From: Xanthomonas phaseoli pv. phaseoli
GTDB taxonomy: Bacteria > Pseudomonadota > Gammaproteobacteria > Xanthomonadales > Xanthomonadaceae
Direction: 5' to 3'
NCBI GenBank assembly: GCA_022749655.1
Contig: CP094243.1
Span: forward strand, 1,240,001 to 1,304,000
DNA: 64,000 bases
Shown: piece after piece, positions 30,151 to 38,741 of the stretch
How the letters are laid out: every line of letters starts with the position of its first letter
Position numbering within the stretch: position 1 is the first letter of the stretch
Notes under the pieces: model-generated
The model's input: only the letters and a program-made list of their open reading frames with translations
Told to the model about the DNA's origin: nothing
Databases searched by the model: none
Translations under genes and position numbers: made by a program

Positions 30151-30551
30151 TCATGCAGCCTTGGCCGGCAGCTTGACCACCACCTTGATCTCGAACTGGA
30201 AGCCGGCCAGCCAGGTCACGCCGACCGCGGTGACGGTGGGATAGGGGCCGGGCCCCAGTAGCTGACCCACTTGTCCCACATTGCCTCGAACACCACCTCG
30301 GGGTTGACCATGAACAAGGTGACGTCGACGACATCCTGCGAGGTGCAGCCGGCCGCGGCAAGGACGGCATCCAGGTTGACGAAGGCGCGGGCAATTTCCG
30401 CGTCCAGCTCGGGCTCGGGCGAGCCGTCTTCGCGGCTGCCGACCTGGCCGGCGACGAACAGCAGGCCATCGGCGCGTACCGCTGGCGAGTAATGGTGGCG
30501 CTCGTTCAGGGCGTGGCGCCCCTGCGGGAAAACGACGTCGCGTGTGGCCAT
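30151..30551 (-). pseudogene. RidA-family protein, frameshifted near the C-terminus
   Basis: From the ATG at 30549-30551 the frame reads a normal RidA/YjgF protein: HHYSPAVRADGLLFVAGQVG, EIARAFVNLDAVLAAAGCTS, DVVDVTLFMVNPEVVFEAMW. At WVSYWGPAP, near 30248-30256, one G/C is missing. The usual ending YPTVTAVGVTWLAGFQFEIK VVVKLPAKAA is in the next frame and closes at 30151. RidA proteins hydrolyse reactive enamine/imine intermediates. The invariant late Arg (often R105) seems replaced in this branch, so substrate is uncertain. Divergent from a LysR gene. Confidence 0.8.
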
Positions 30552-30675
30552 GGGATTCTCCAACGAAGTGCATCGAACGGAGGCCCACGTTAGGCGCGTG
30601 CGCGGCGGCGATAAATCGGCAGCATCGACCAACACTGTTTGTAGAATCCAAACAATCTTGGCCGCAGGAGCAGTG

Positions 30676-31602
30676 GTGGATCGATTCGATGCAATGCAGG
30701 CGTTTGCGCGGGTGGTCGAGACCGGCAGTTTCACCAAGGCGGCCGAACACCTGCACATGAGCCGCGCCAGCGTGACTCAGCTGGTGCAGCAACTTGAAGC
30801 GCGGTTGCGGGTGAAGCTGCTCAATCGCACCACGCGCCGGGTGCAGGTCACCGCCGATGGCGCGGCCTATTACGAGCGCGTGCTGCGCCTGCTGGCAGAC
30901 ATGGACGATGCCGAAACCAGCCTGTCCGTTGCAGCCACCTTGCCACGCGGGCGTCTGCGCGCGGACGTGCCCAGCCCGTTGGCGCGGCTGATCCTGATGC
31001 CGGCGCTGCCGGCATTCCATGCGCGTTATCCTCAGATCCAGCTGGACATGGGTGTGAGCGACCGCCGCGTGGATCTGATCGGCGAAAACGTCGATTGCGT
31101 GATACGCGGCGGCACCATCACCGACCAGTCGCTGATCGCGCGTCGCGTGGGCGATCTGCAGGCCGGCGTGTATGCAGCGCCCGATTACCTGCAGCGGCTG
31201 GGCGCCCCGACGCATCCGACCGAGCTGGAAAACACCCGGCATCGCTGCGTCGGCTTCATGCGCTGGGGCAGCAGCACCACCGTGCCGTATGTGATGCAGC
31301 GCGGCGACGAAGCGGTGCGCGTGCACGGCCGTCACGTGGTGGCCGCCGACGATGGCAATGCCTATCTGGCCGCCGGCCTGGCCGGCATGGGTGTGCTGTG
31401 GCTGCCGGTGTACATGGCCAATGCGCATGTCGCCAGCGGCGAGCTGGTGCCGATCTTCCAGGACTGGCAGCTGGAAGCGATGCCGCTGTCGATCGCGTTC
31501 CCACCCAACCGCCATGTCAGCGCCAAGCTGCGCGTGTTCATCGATTGGGTGATCGCGCTGATGGCCGAGCATGCGCCATTGATGGCGCCCGCACCGCGGT
31601 GA
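30676..31602 (+). CDS. LysR-family transcriptional regulator
   Basis: 308 residues from GTG at 30676, five bases after AGGAG. Another GTG one codon earlier is too close to it. Winged helix-turn-helix: DRFDAMQAFARVVETGSFTK and AAEHLHMSRASVTQLVQQLE, then RTTRRVQVTADGAAYYERV. An effector domain starts from about residue 90. It is of the same branch as the LysR at 20987 and clearly a paralogue. Divergent from ridA over 124 bases, so it probably controls ridA. The 3' end is 21 bases from the convergent carboxypeptidase gene. Confidence 0.9.
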   Translation: MDRFDAMQAFARVVETGSFTKAAEHLHMSRASVTQLVQQLEARLRVKLLNRTTRRVQVTADGAAYYERVLRLLADMDDAETSLSVAATLPRGRLRADVPSPLARLILMPALPAFHARYPQIQLDMGVSDRRVDLIGENVDCVIRGGTITDQSLIARRVGDLQAGVYAAPDYLQRLGAPTHPTELENTRHRCVGFMRWGSSTTVPYVMQRGDEAVRVHGRHVVAADDGNAYLAAGLAGMGVLWLPVYMANAHVASGELVPIFQDWQLEAMPLSIAFPPNRHVSAKLRVFIDWVIALMAEHAPLMAPAPR

Positions 31603-31623
31603 GCGCCACAGGGATGCGCAGCG

Positions 31624-33369
31624 CTATTGCCTCACTTCGCGCCGCACCGGATACCGCCAGCCGCTGATCGTTGCATAGGGCGAGCGTGCATAAATCCACT
31701 GCAGGCGCGCATCGCCATCGGCGCGGAATGCCGCATCGCTGGCCAGTTTTTGTTCGAACGCGCTGCGTAGCGCAGCATCGCTACGCAACACGCGTTCGCT
31801 GAATTCGACCAGCTCGGTGCCATACAGCCCGCTATCGGGGCTGCCGGCGGGAAAGGTTTCTTCCACGTCGTGGGTGTGCGGGACATGATCGCTGCCGGTC
31901 TTGGTGATGCGGATCTGCTGCACCGCGCGCCGGGCCGGCTGTTGCAGACGGTCGTAGCCGATGCCATGCGCATCGAGCAACGCGAGCACATCGTCGTTGC
32001 CGGGCGGAATCCACCAGGCCACCGGGTACTGCACGGCCTGCGTCTGCCGGTAGCCGATGACCGGCATGGTCCAGGTTTCGTCGCGGCCTTCCCAGCGCAA
32101 TTCCGGCCGGCCGGACACCGGCGACAGGGCGCGGGTGTAAGTCACGCCCTTGAACGGAATATGGTCGATCGGCTGCGGCAGGCGTTCCCACGCCACCATC
32201 AATTCCTGCGGGCGGGCCGCGCGATCGGCACGCTTGGCCGCATCGATGGCGTGTGCATCGCGGCCGACCAGGCGCAGGGCTTCTTCCAGCAGCACGTAGT
32301 CGCCGAGCACCCGTTGCCGGTACGACTTCAAGCGGTGGTTTTCCACCAGCACGGTGGGGATGCCGGCGAAGTCGCCATAGCCGGTGGAATAGCGCGGGCC
32401 TTCGGGCGAATAGCGCAAGCCCGAGCGCGGCGCGTCTTCGTCGATCAGGCTGGGATAGATCGCAGGTTGATGACCCTGGCGGCGCAGCGCGGCGTCGACG
32501 GCTGGCGTGAAGCGCTGCTGCAGCCAGCTGGCCGTGGCGCGCGAGCGCGCGTAGGTGCCCCAGCCGGCGAAGGTGAAGGTGATGTCGTATTGATGATCGA
32601 GCCCGCCACTGACATGCAGGTCGATATACAACGCGGGGTCGAGCGTGTGCAGCAGCGTGACGATCGCGCGCGTCTCCGGCGCTTCCAGGTTGAGATAGTC
32701 GCGATTGAGGTTGATGCCGCGCGTGGTGGTATTCCAGCCCATCTGCTGCGGGCCGCGCAATGCGGCGCCGATGAGCGGGCCGCGTTGTTCGTGCCCATCG
32801 CTGTTGAGGATGGGCACGAACACGAAATCCACCTCGTCCAGCAGAGCGTCCTTGCCGCGTTGTGCAATGTCGCGCAGCAGCATCAGGCCGGCGTCCTTGC
32901 CATCGATCTCGCCGCCGTGGATGCCGGCCTGTGCCAGCACGACCGGTTTGCCGGGCTTGCCCTTGCGTGCGCGCACCAGCAGCAGCTCGCGCCCTTCGCC
33001 GGTCTTGCCGAATACCTCCAGCGACAGCAGCGGCGAGGCGGCAACCAGCCGTTGCAGCCACGCGCGCGTTTGCGCATAGCTGGGCGTGCTGACGAAGTCG
33101 CTGTGCTCGGTCGGCGTTATCCACGGATCGTCCGGTGCCGCGATCAATGCTTCGCTGGCACCGTGCCACGCGCGGACCGGCGGCAACGGGGCGCTGGTAT
33201 CGATGGTCTGCGCGTTGAGTTGTGCGGCAGCGAACAATGCAATGGCCATCCCCTTGGCAAGGCGTCGGCTACTGCGCGCGCTGTTGCACGCCTTGGCGTC
33301 AGCGGGAGCGTGGCGGTCGGAGACATGGAATGCGTCGGGCGGAGGACAGCTGCGCGTTTCGAAAGTCAT
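31624..33369 (-). CDS. M14-family zinc carboxypeptidase, exported
   Basis: 581 residues from the first ATG, with a hydrophobic export segment at about residues 38-55 (LAKGMAIALFAAAQLNAQ). A start at residue 41 would give a short signal peptide and is possible. The zinc motif is HGGEIDGK with His151 and Glu154. INLNRDYLNLEAPETRAIV and LYIDLHVSGGLDHQYDITF with the third ligand His follow. Such enzymes trim C-terminal residues from peptides or murein-like substrates in the periplasm or outside. The long C-terminal part is of unknown function. No defect is seen. Confidence 0.88.
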   Translation of the reverse strand: MTFETRSCPPPDAFHVSDRHAPADAKACNSARSSRRLAKGMAIALFAAAQLNAQTIDTSAPLPPVRAWHGASEALIAAPDDPWITPTEHSDFVSTPSYAQTRAWLQRLVAASPLLSLEVFGKTGEGRELLLVRARKGKPGKPVVLAQAGIHGGEIDGKDAGLMLLRDIAQRGKDALLDEVDFVFVPILNSDGHEQRGPLIGAALRGPQQMGWNTTTRGINLNRDYLNLEAPETRAIVTLLHTLDPALYIDLHVSGGLDHQYDITFTFAGWGTYARSRATASWLQQRFTPAVDAALRRQGHQPAIYPSLIDEDAPRSGLRYSPEGPRYSTGYGDFAGIPTVLVENHRLKSYRQRVLGDYVLLEEALRLVGRDAHAIDAAKRADRAARPQELMVAWERLPQPIDHIPFKGVTYTRALSPVSGRPELRWEGRDETWTMPVIGYRQTQAVQYPVAWWIPPGNDDVLALLDAHGIGYDRLQQPARRAVQQIRITKTGSDHVPHTHDVEETFPAGSPDSGLYGTELVEFSERVLRSDAALRSAFEQKLASDAAFRADGDARLQWIYARSPYATISGWRYPVRREVRQ

Positions 33370-33606
33370 GTGGGTGTGAGGGTCTCGCGTGGTGGTGACG
33401 GTGTCTGCGTGTGCCGGTCGGCCGTGTCGGCGCGGGCACTAGATGTTCGCGCCGCAAGGCGCTGGCCGTAGGTGCAACGTGCGGCGCGGCGCCAAGGCGG
33501 TAATGCCTAAGCCTTGCGCGCGGCGGCGAGCGCACCGTGGCGGTTTAGGCAATGTGATAACGTATCATTTCCTGACGCGTCTGCGTTCACGCCCTTCACT
33601 TCTTCA

Positions 33607-34329
33607 ATGACCCACGCGATTTCAATCTCCGACCTGCACGTGGCCTACCGTGGCCGCGCGGTGCTGCAGGGGCTGAATCTCGGCGTCGCGCCCGGCACCG
33701 TCTACGCCTTGCTCGGCGGCAACGGCGCCGGCAAGTCGTCCACGCTGTCCACGTTGCTGGGCTTCGTCAAACCCGTCTGCGGCAGCGTGCGGGTGGACGC
33801 CGTGGACCCGGTCGCCGACCCCGCCAAGGCACGTGCGCGCTTGGCCTATCTGCCGGAAAACGTGGCGCTCTACGAGCACCTGAGCGCGTTGGAAAATGCC
33901 GACTATCTGCTTGCCCTGGCCGGCCAGCGCCGCAGCCAGGCCGCCATTGGCGAGGCATTTGCGTCCGCCGGCCTGCAGCGCGATGCCTGGGCGCAACGGC
34001 TGGCAGGATTCTCCAAAGGCATGCGGCAGAAGGTGGCCATTGCCGTGGCCACGTTGCGCGAGGTGCCGGTGCTGCTGCTAGACGAGCCCACCTCCGGGTT
34101 GGATCCGCGCGCCATCGCCGACTTCAATCGCCTGGTCGGCAGCGTGCGCGAACGCGGCGCCGCGGTGCTGATGGTCACCCACGATCTGCTCGGTGCGGTG
34201 GAGGTGGCCGACCGCATCGGGTTTCTGGAAAACGGCCGGATTGCCGAAGAGATCGGCGCCGGCGACAGCGGCTTCGATGTGCGCACCCTGCATGCACGTT
34301 TCGTGCGCCCGCAGGATCGCGCCGCGTGA
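33607..34329 (+). CDS. ABC transporter ATP-binding protein
   Basis: 240 residues. Walker A GGNGAGKSS (about residues 38-46), signature LAGFSKGMRQKVAIAVA (a FSKGM variant of LSGGQ), Walker B VLLLDEPTSGLDP, and H-loop MVTHD. The ATG at 33607 begins the fold. An in-frame start 93 bases earlier adds unrelated residues. Its stop is ten bases before the first permease, and the two permeases overlap, so the three form one operon for an exporter of the ABC-2 (NosFY-like) class. Substrate unknown. Confidence 0.92.
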   Translation: MTHAISISDLHVAYRGRAVLQGLNLGVAPGTVYALLGGNGAGKSSTLSTLLGFVKPVCGSVRVDAVDPVADPAKARARLAYLPENVALYEHLSALENADYLLALAGQRRSQAAIGEAFASAGLQRDAWAQRLAGFSKGMRQKVAIAVATLREVPVLLLDEPTSGLDPRAIADFNRLVGSVRERGAAVLMVTHDLLGAVEVADRIGFLENGRIAEEIGAGDSGFDVRTLHARFVRPQDRAA

Positions 34330-34339
34330 GGCTGCACGC

Positions 34340-35779
34340 ATGAGCCCGGTGTTGCTGGTCGCGCGCGAAGAACTGCGCTATATGGCGCGCAACCGGTCCG
34401 CGGCCATCGGCGTGGTGTTGCTGATGTTGCTCACCCTGGTCGCGGCGTTGACCGCTGCGCACCACCAGCGCGAGGTGGCCGATTTCCGCGCGCGGCAGCA
34501 ACAGGCGGCGCAGCAGGCGTTCGAAGCGCAGCCGGACCGGCATCCACACCGCGTGGTGCACTACGGCCATTTCATCTATCGCCCATTGCCGGCACTGGCT
34601 GCATTCGATTCCGGCGTGGATGCGTTCACCGGCAATAGCATGTTTCTGGAAGGGCACCGCCAGAACACCGCCAATTTCGGCGATGTGCGCCAGAGTTCGT
34701 TGCTGGTGCGTTTCGGTCAGCTCACGCCCGCCTTCGTGTTGCAGGTGCTGGCGCCGCTGATGTTGGTCTTTTTGGGCTACGGCGCAGTGGCGCGCGAGCA
34801 GGAAACCGGCACCTTGCGCGCGCTGTTGCTACAGGGCGCCACGCGCCGGCAGTTGCTCGGCGGAAAATATCTGGCGCTGCTGGCGGCGGTGGCCGGCGCC
34901 TGTCTGCTGCCGGCGCTGATCGGCCTGGCACCGATTGCGTTGTTGCCAGGGCAAGCGCCGCTGGTTGCGCTGCTGGTGCTGGCCTATGGCGCGTATCTGC
35001 TGGTGTGGTGTGCGTTGGTGCTGGCGGTGTCGATGCTGTGCCGGCGCGGCCGCGACGCGCTGCTGGTGTCGTTGGCGGTGTGGGTGTGGCTGGCCTTGCT
35101 GGTGCCGCGCGTGGCGCCGGACGCGGCCAGTGCCGCGTACCGGCTGCCGACCCGATTGGAAACCGATGTGGCGATCCAGCGCGACCTGCGCGCGCTCGGC
35201 GACAGCCACAATCCGGACGACCCGCACTTTGCGCAATTCAAGCAGCAGACGCTGGCCCGTTACGGCGTGCAGCGCGTGGAAGACCTGCCGGTGAACTACA
35301 AGGGCTTGCTGGCACTGGAAGGCGAACGGCTGACCGCAAGCCTGTTCGAGCGCTATGCAGGCCGCGACGCATCCATCCAGCAGCAACAGAACCTGCTGGT
35401 GCGTGCATTCGCGTTGCTGAGCCCGACGGTGGCGCTGCGCGAAGTGTCGATGACGTTGGCAGAAACCGACCTGCGCGCGCATCTGCGGTTCCTGGCCCAG
35501 GCTGAGCACTACCGCTACACGCTGGTGCAGCAGCTCAACCAGCTGCAGGCCGACGCGGTCAGCATGGCCGACGACACCGCCCAGGACGCAGGCGCCGATC
35601 GCCGCAAGCGGATTTCGTCCGAGCACTGGCATGAGATTCCGGTGTTCGCGTTCCAGCCGGCATCGGCGACCGAGGTGATCGGCACGGCAGGTGCGGCGTT
35701 TGGCCTTATCGGAGCCTGGCTGCTCGCCGCGCTGTGCATGCTGGTGGCGGCCGGGCGAGGGGTGGTAGTGGCGCGCTGA
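34340..35779 (+). CDS. ABC-2 type permease, large
   Basis: 479 residues with one N-terminal helix (SAAIGVVLLMLLTLVAALTA), a long periplasmic part with HRQNTANFGDVRQSS, five central helices (from LTPAFVLQVLAPLMLVFLGY on), a second large soluble domain (residues about 260-440), and one C-terminal helix. VAREQETGTLRALLLQGATR is the cytosolic coupling motif of ABC-2 permeases. The TGATG overlap with the next gene couples their translation. Together with the ATPase and the second permease it forms an exporter. Confidence 0.87.
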   Translation: MSPVLLVAREELRYMARNRSAAIGVVLLMLLTLVAALTAAHHQREVADFRARQQQAAQQAFEAQPDRHPHRVVHYGHFIYRPLPALAAFDSGVDAFTGNSMFLEGHRQNTANFGDVRQSSLLVRFGQLTPAFVLQVLAPLMLVFLGYGAVAREQETGTLRALLLQGATRRQLLGGKYLALLAAVAGACLLPALIGLAPIALLPGQAPLVALLVLAYGAYLLVWCALVLAVSMLCRRGRDALLVSLAVWVWLALLVPRVAPDAASAAYRLPTRLETDVAIQRDLRALGDSHNPDDPHFAQFKQQTLARYGVQRVEDLPVNYKGLLALEGERLTASLFERYAGRDASIQQQQNLLVRAFALLSPTVALREVSMTLAETDLRAHLRFLAQAEHYRYTLVQQLNQLQADAVSMADDTAQDAGADRRKRISSEHWHEIPVFAFQPASATEVIGTAGAAFGLIGAWLLAALCMLVAAGRGVVVAR

Positions 35780-37047
35780 TGATGTTGTGGAAATACGAAC
35801 TGCTGTTGTTGCTGCGTGCACGTGCGGCGCTCGCCGGGTTGCTGTTGCTTGCGGTGCTCACCGTGTGCAGCCTGCTGTCCGGGCAACACGTGATCGCGAC
35901 GCAGCGCGACAACATCGCCAGGATTGCAGCGCTGCAGCGCGAAGACAGCGCGGCGGTAGAAGACTATGTGGCGCGTTCCAACGACGCCGGCAGCGCGGCC
36001 TATTACAGCTTCCACCCCACCTGGGACCCGCCATCGCCGCTGGCGTTTGCGGCGGTCGGCATGCGCGATGTCTCGCCGTATATCCTGCGCGTGCGCGCGC
36101 TGGGGCTGGAAGCGCAGATCCATGACGGCGACAGCTACAACCCCGAGCTCGCGCTGGCTGGCCGCTTCGACTACGCGTTCGTGCTGGTTTTCCTGCTGCC
36201 GCTGTTCGTGATCGCGCTGTTGTTCGATCTGCGTTCGGGCGAGCGCGAAGCCGGGCGTGCACGCATGCTTGCTGCACTGCCCGGTGCGGGCGCTGCGCTG
36301 CTGGTACGGCGCGTGGCGGTGCGCGCAGCGGCGGTGCTTGCGTGCCTGAGCGTGCCGTTCGTCATGTTCGCCACGTTCAATGCGGTGCCGTGGTTGCAGC
36401 AATTGGCGGTGCTGGCACTGGGCAGTGCGTACCTGTTGTTCTGGGTGCTGCTGTCGGTGCTGGTCGGGCGCATCCAGTGGCGGCCTGCCGCGCATGCCAC
36501 GGCGTTGGCCACCTGCTGGGTCGTGCTGGCGTTGGTGGCGCCGGCGCTAGCCCACGTGGCAATCAATCAGGCGGTGCCGGTCGACCAGGGTACCGAGATT
36601 GCGCGGTTGCAGCGCGAGGCGGTCAACCATGCCTGGGACATTCCGCGCCAGGACACCATGCAGGCGTTCTACGCGCGCAATCGGCAATGGGCCGACTCGG
36701 CGCCGCTGACGACCGCGTTCCACTACAAGTGGTACTTCGCATTTCATGAAAATGGCGACCAGCAGGTGGCGCCGCAGGTGGCAGCGTATCGGCAGGGGCT
36801 GCAGCGGCGCGAGGCGTTGGCGCAACGCGTGGCCAGCGTGCTGCCACCGGTTGCGCTGCAGGCGGCGCTGACGCGCCTGGCCGGCACCGATCTGCGGGCA
36901 CAGCTGGCGTATCAGGATCGCATTCGGGCCTATCACCGTGCGCTGCGCACGTTCTACTACGGCTATCTGTTCGGCGACCGCCCGTTCACGCGCGAGGATT
37001 TCGAGCGGGCGCCGCGTTTCGAAGCAACGGACGGCCCTGCTTCCTAG
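35779..37047 (+). CDS. ABC-2 permease, DUF3526-type
   Basis: 422 residues. It has the same architecture as the preceding permease: a first helix at residues 15-32, periplasmic domain with YYSFHPTWDPPSPLAFAAVG, helices from FDYAFVLVFLLPLFVIALLF on, coupling motif SGEREAGRARMLAALPGAGA, and a soluble C-terminal domain. This matches the DUF3526 permease usually paired with a NosY-like partner. Closely related operons in other xanthomonads continue into a TonB-dependent receptor. Here only a fragment of that receptor remains. Confidence 0.82.
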   Translation: MMLWKYELLLLLRARAALAGLLLLAVLTVCSLLSGQHVIATQRDNIARIAALQREDSAAVEDYVARSNDAGSAAYYSFHPTWDPPSPLAFAAVGMRDVSPYILRVRALGLEAQIHDGDSYNPELALAGRFDYAFVLVFLLPLFVIALLFDLRSGEREAGRARMLAALPGAGAALLVRRVAVRAAAVLACLSVPFVMFATFNAVPWLQQLAVLALGSAYLLFWVLLSVLVGRIQWRPAAHATALATCWVVLALVAPALAHVAINQAVPVDQGTEIARLQREAVNHAWDIPRQDTMQAFYARNRQWADSAPLTTAFHYKWYFAFHENGDQQVAPQVAAYRQGLQRREALAQRVASVLPPVALQAALTRLAGTDLRAQLAYQDRIRAYHRALRTFYYGYLFGDRPFTREDFERAPRFEATDGPAS

Positions 37048-37130
37048 CGGTCTCGGCGTTTCATCTTTTGCCTGCGTCGTTTACTTGCGCCCCGGACGTG
37101 CTGTGCCGGGGCGCTTCTGGCGTTCTGCCC

Positions 37131-37407
37131 GTGTCCGCGCGCCGCCGCATGCTGCACGCGCTGTCCGTGCTCGGCCCGCTGGCCTGGGCCTGCGCGCAGG
37201 CTGCGCAGTCGCAGGCGCGCGACCTGGATGCGGTGCAGGTGCGCAGCCGATACACGCGGTACCGCGCTCTGGGCATTACCGGTGCCACCGGGACCGATGC
37301 GCCGCTGCGTGATCTGCCGATCAGTGCGCGGGTGCCCGACCGGACCTCGCTCGAAGATGCAGGCCTGCGTCAGGTTGCCCGGCATGCATCGGGAACCGAT
37401 CGCGGCC
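37131..37407 (+). pseudogene. TonB-dependent receptor, 5' remnant
   Basis: After the DUF3526 permease a GTG at 37131 (or ATG at 37149) opens a signal peptide (MLHALSVLGPLAWACAQAAQ) and then the start of a plug domain: ARDLDAVQVRSRYTRYRALG, ITGATGTDAPLRDLPISARV. Shortly after SLEDAGLRQVARHASG similarity ends and the frame runs into the 3' end of the convergent DUF2894 gene. The plug should be about 120 residues and the barrel over 500 more, so nearly all of the receptor is missing. The junction is near 37385-37405. A deletion between the exporter operon and the DUF2894 gene is the simplest reading. Confidence 0.7.
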
Positions 37408-38073
37408 CTAACTGCCTCGCTTCGACGGACGCTTGCTGCGTTTCTTGCCTGGCGCCAGCGGTGCAGTTTCTTCGTTGGCCAATGCGCCGCCGGTGTGCAG
37501 CTGCTCCAGCCATGACAACGCATCCACATAACCGAGGAAGTGCTGCAGATAGCCCGGCGAGCGCTCGCGCATCAGCGTGATGCAGCGATGCACCAGTACG
37601 CTGGAATTGAGCGGGCCGGCATCCTTGGGCGCATCCTGCAGCGACTGCCGTACCTGGCTGGCGGTGCGCACGGTAGTCCAGGTGCGACGAAAGTCGTCCA
37701 GCGCCGGTAGCTCCGGAAACCGCATGGCATCTGCGCCGGCAGTCTTGCGGCTGTCCACTTCCATCAGCGCCGCATGCCCGGCCATCTGCGCGGTGAGCGC
37801 ACCCAAGGCGCTGGGCTGCGGCGAGCCCGACGTCGGGGCAGGCGCTGTACGGTTCCGGGCATGGCGACGCGTTGTCTGCCAGCGCGCTGCCGCATACCCA
37901 TCGACCATCGCGCCAAGCTTGTGTTCCAGCACCTCACGCACCGCATCGGCCTGCGCATCGGCGCGCACTGCCAATGCTTCCATCAGATGGAAGCGCACCG
38001 GATCCAGCCGATCGGCGCCCTCGCTGCGCCAGCGCTGCAGTTGCGCGCGTGCGGGCAGTGCCGGCTTGCTCAT
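37408..38073 (-). CDS. DUF2894 family protein, last gene of the motor-like operon
   Basis: 221 residues, soluble. ARAQLQRWRSEGADRLDPVR, FHLMEALAVRADAQADAVRE, and FRRTWTTVRTASQVRQSLQD are the DUF2894 (PF11445) blocks. It ends with a strongly basic Lys/Arg tail (PGKKRSKRPSKRGS), which could bind nucleic acid or membrane. Its ATG overlaps the stop of the OmpA/MotB-like gene by four bases. Function is unknown. Its constant company is the MotA-like/MotB-like pair and DUF3348. Confidence 0.82.
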   Translation of the reverse strand: MSKPALPARAQLQRWRSEGADRLDPVRFHLMEALAVRADAQADAVREVLEHKLGAMVDGYAAARWQTTRRHARNRTAPAPTSGSPQPSALGALTAQMAGHAALMEVDSRKTAGADAMRFPELPALDDFRRTWTTVRTASQVRQSLQDAPKDAGPLNSSVLVHRCITLMRERSPGYLQHFLGYVDALSWLEQLHTGGALANEETAPLAPGKKRSKRPSKRGS

Positions 38074-38741
38074 CGCGGTGCGGTGGTCGCTGCGGGCTGC
38101 GCCGATGCGCCTGCACGCGAGGACGGGCGCGCGATCGGCGCGATCTCCACGCGGCGGTTCTTCGCGCGGCGGGCTTCATCGGCGTTGGAATCCACCGGTT
38201 GCTGGGAGCCGAATGCGGCTGCGAACACCGAGGATGCCGGCACGCCTTCGGCGATCAAGGCACGGGTCACCGTGAGTGCGCGTTGCGCGGAAAGTTCCCA
38301 GTTGTCGGCGTAGCGGCGATTGCCGCCCAGCACCGGGCGATCGTCGGTAAATCCGCTGACCATCAGGATCTCGTCGCGCGCGCGCAGGTATTGCGTCAAT
38401 GGCGTGGCCAGCGACTTCAAGACCTCGCGTCCTTCTGGCTGCAGTTCGTCGGAATTGAACGCAAACAGCACATTGCCGCGAATGCCGATGCGGCCATCGA
38501 CCAGGGTCACGCGGCCGGCAGCCAACGGTGCGGCCAGTGCCTGTTCCAGCGTCTGCCGACGTCGCGCTTCGGCCTGACGTTGTTTGACTTCCGCGTCCAG
38601 GCGGCTGGACAGTTGCAACTGCACGCCGATCACGCCGACCAGGATCAGCACGAACGCGCCCAGCAACACCGACATCAGATCGCCGAATGCCGCCCAGATG
38701 GGCGTGCCCAGCTCGCCGTCGCTTTCGATCTCGTCGCTCAT
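38070..38741 (-). CDS. MotB/OmpA-like inner-membrane protein
   Basis: 223 residues: a short cytosolic N-terminus, one transmembrane helix (WAAFGDLMSVLLGAFVLILV) with an Asp at residue 21 at the place of the proton-binding Asp of MotB/ExbD-type stators, a coiled coil rich in Glu/Arg, and a C-terminal OmpA-like peptidoglycan-binding domain (LFAFNSDELQPEGREVLKSL, MVSGFTDDRPVLGGNRRYAD, NWELSAQRALTVTRALI, RAKNRRVEI). It would anchor the complex to the cell wall. Start and stop overlap the neighbours by four bases each. Confidence 0.88.
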   Translation of the reverse strand: MSDEIESDGELGTPIWAAFGDLMSVLLGAFVLILVGVIGVQLQLSSRLDAEVKQRQAEARRRQTLEQALAAPLAAGRVTLVDGRIGIRGNVLFAFNSDELQPEGREVLKSLATPLTQYLRARDEILMVSGFTDDRPVLGGNRRYADNWELSAQRALTVTRALIAEGVPASSVFAAAFGSQQPVDSNADEARRAKNRRVEIAPIARPSSRAGASAQPAATTAPR

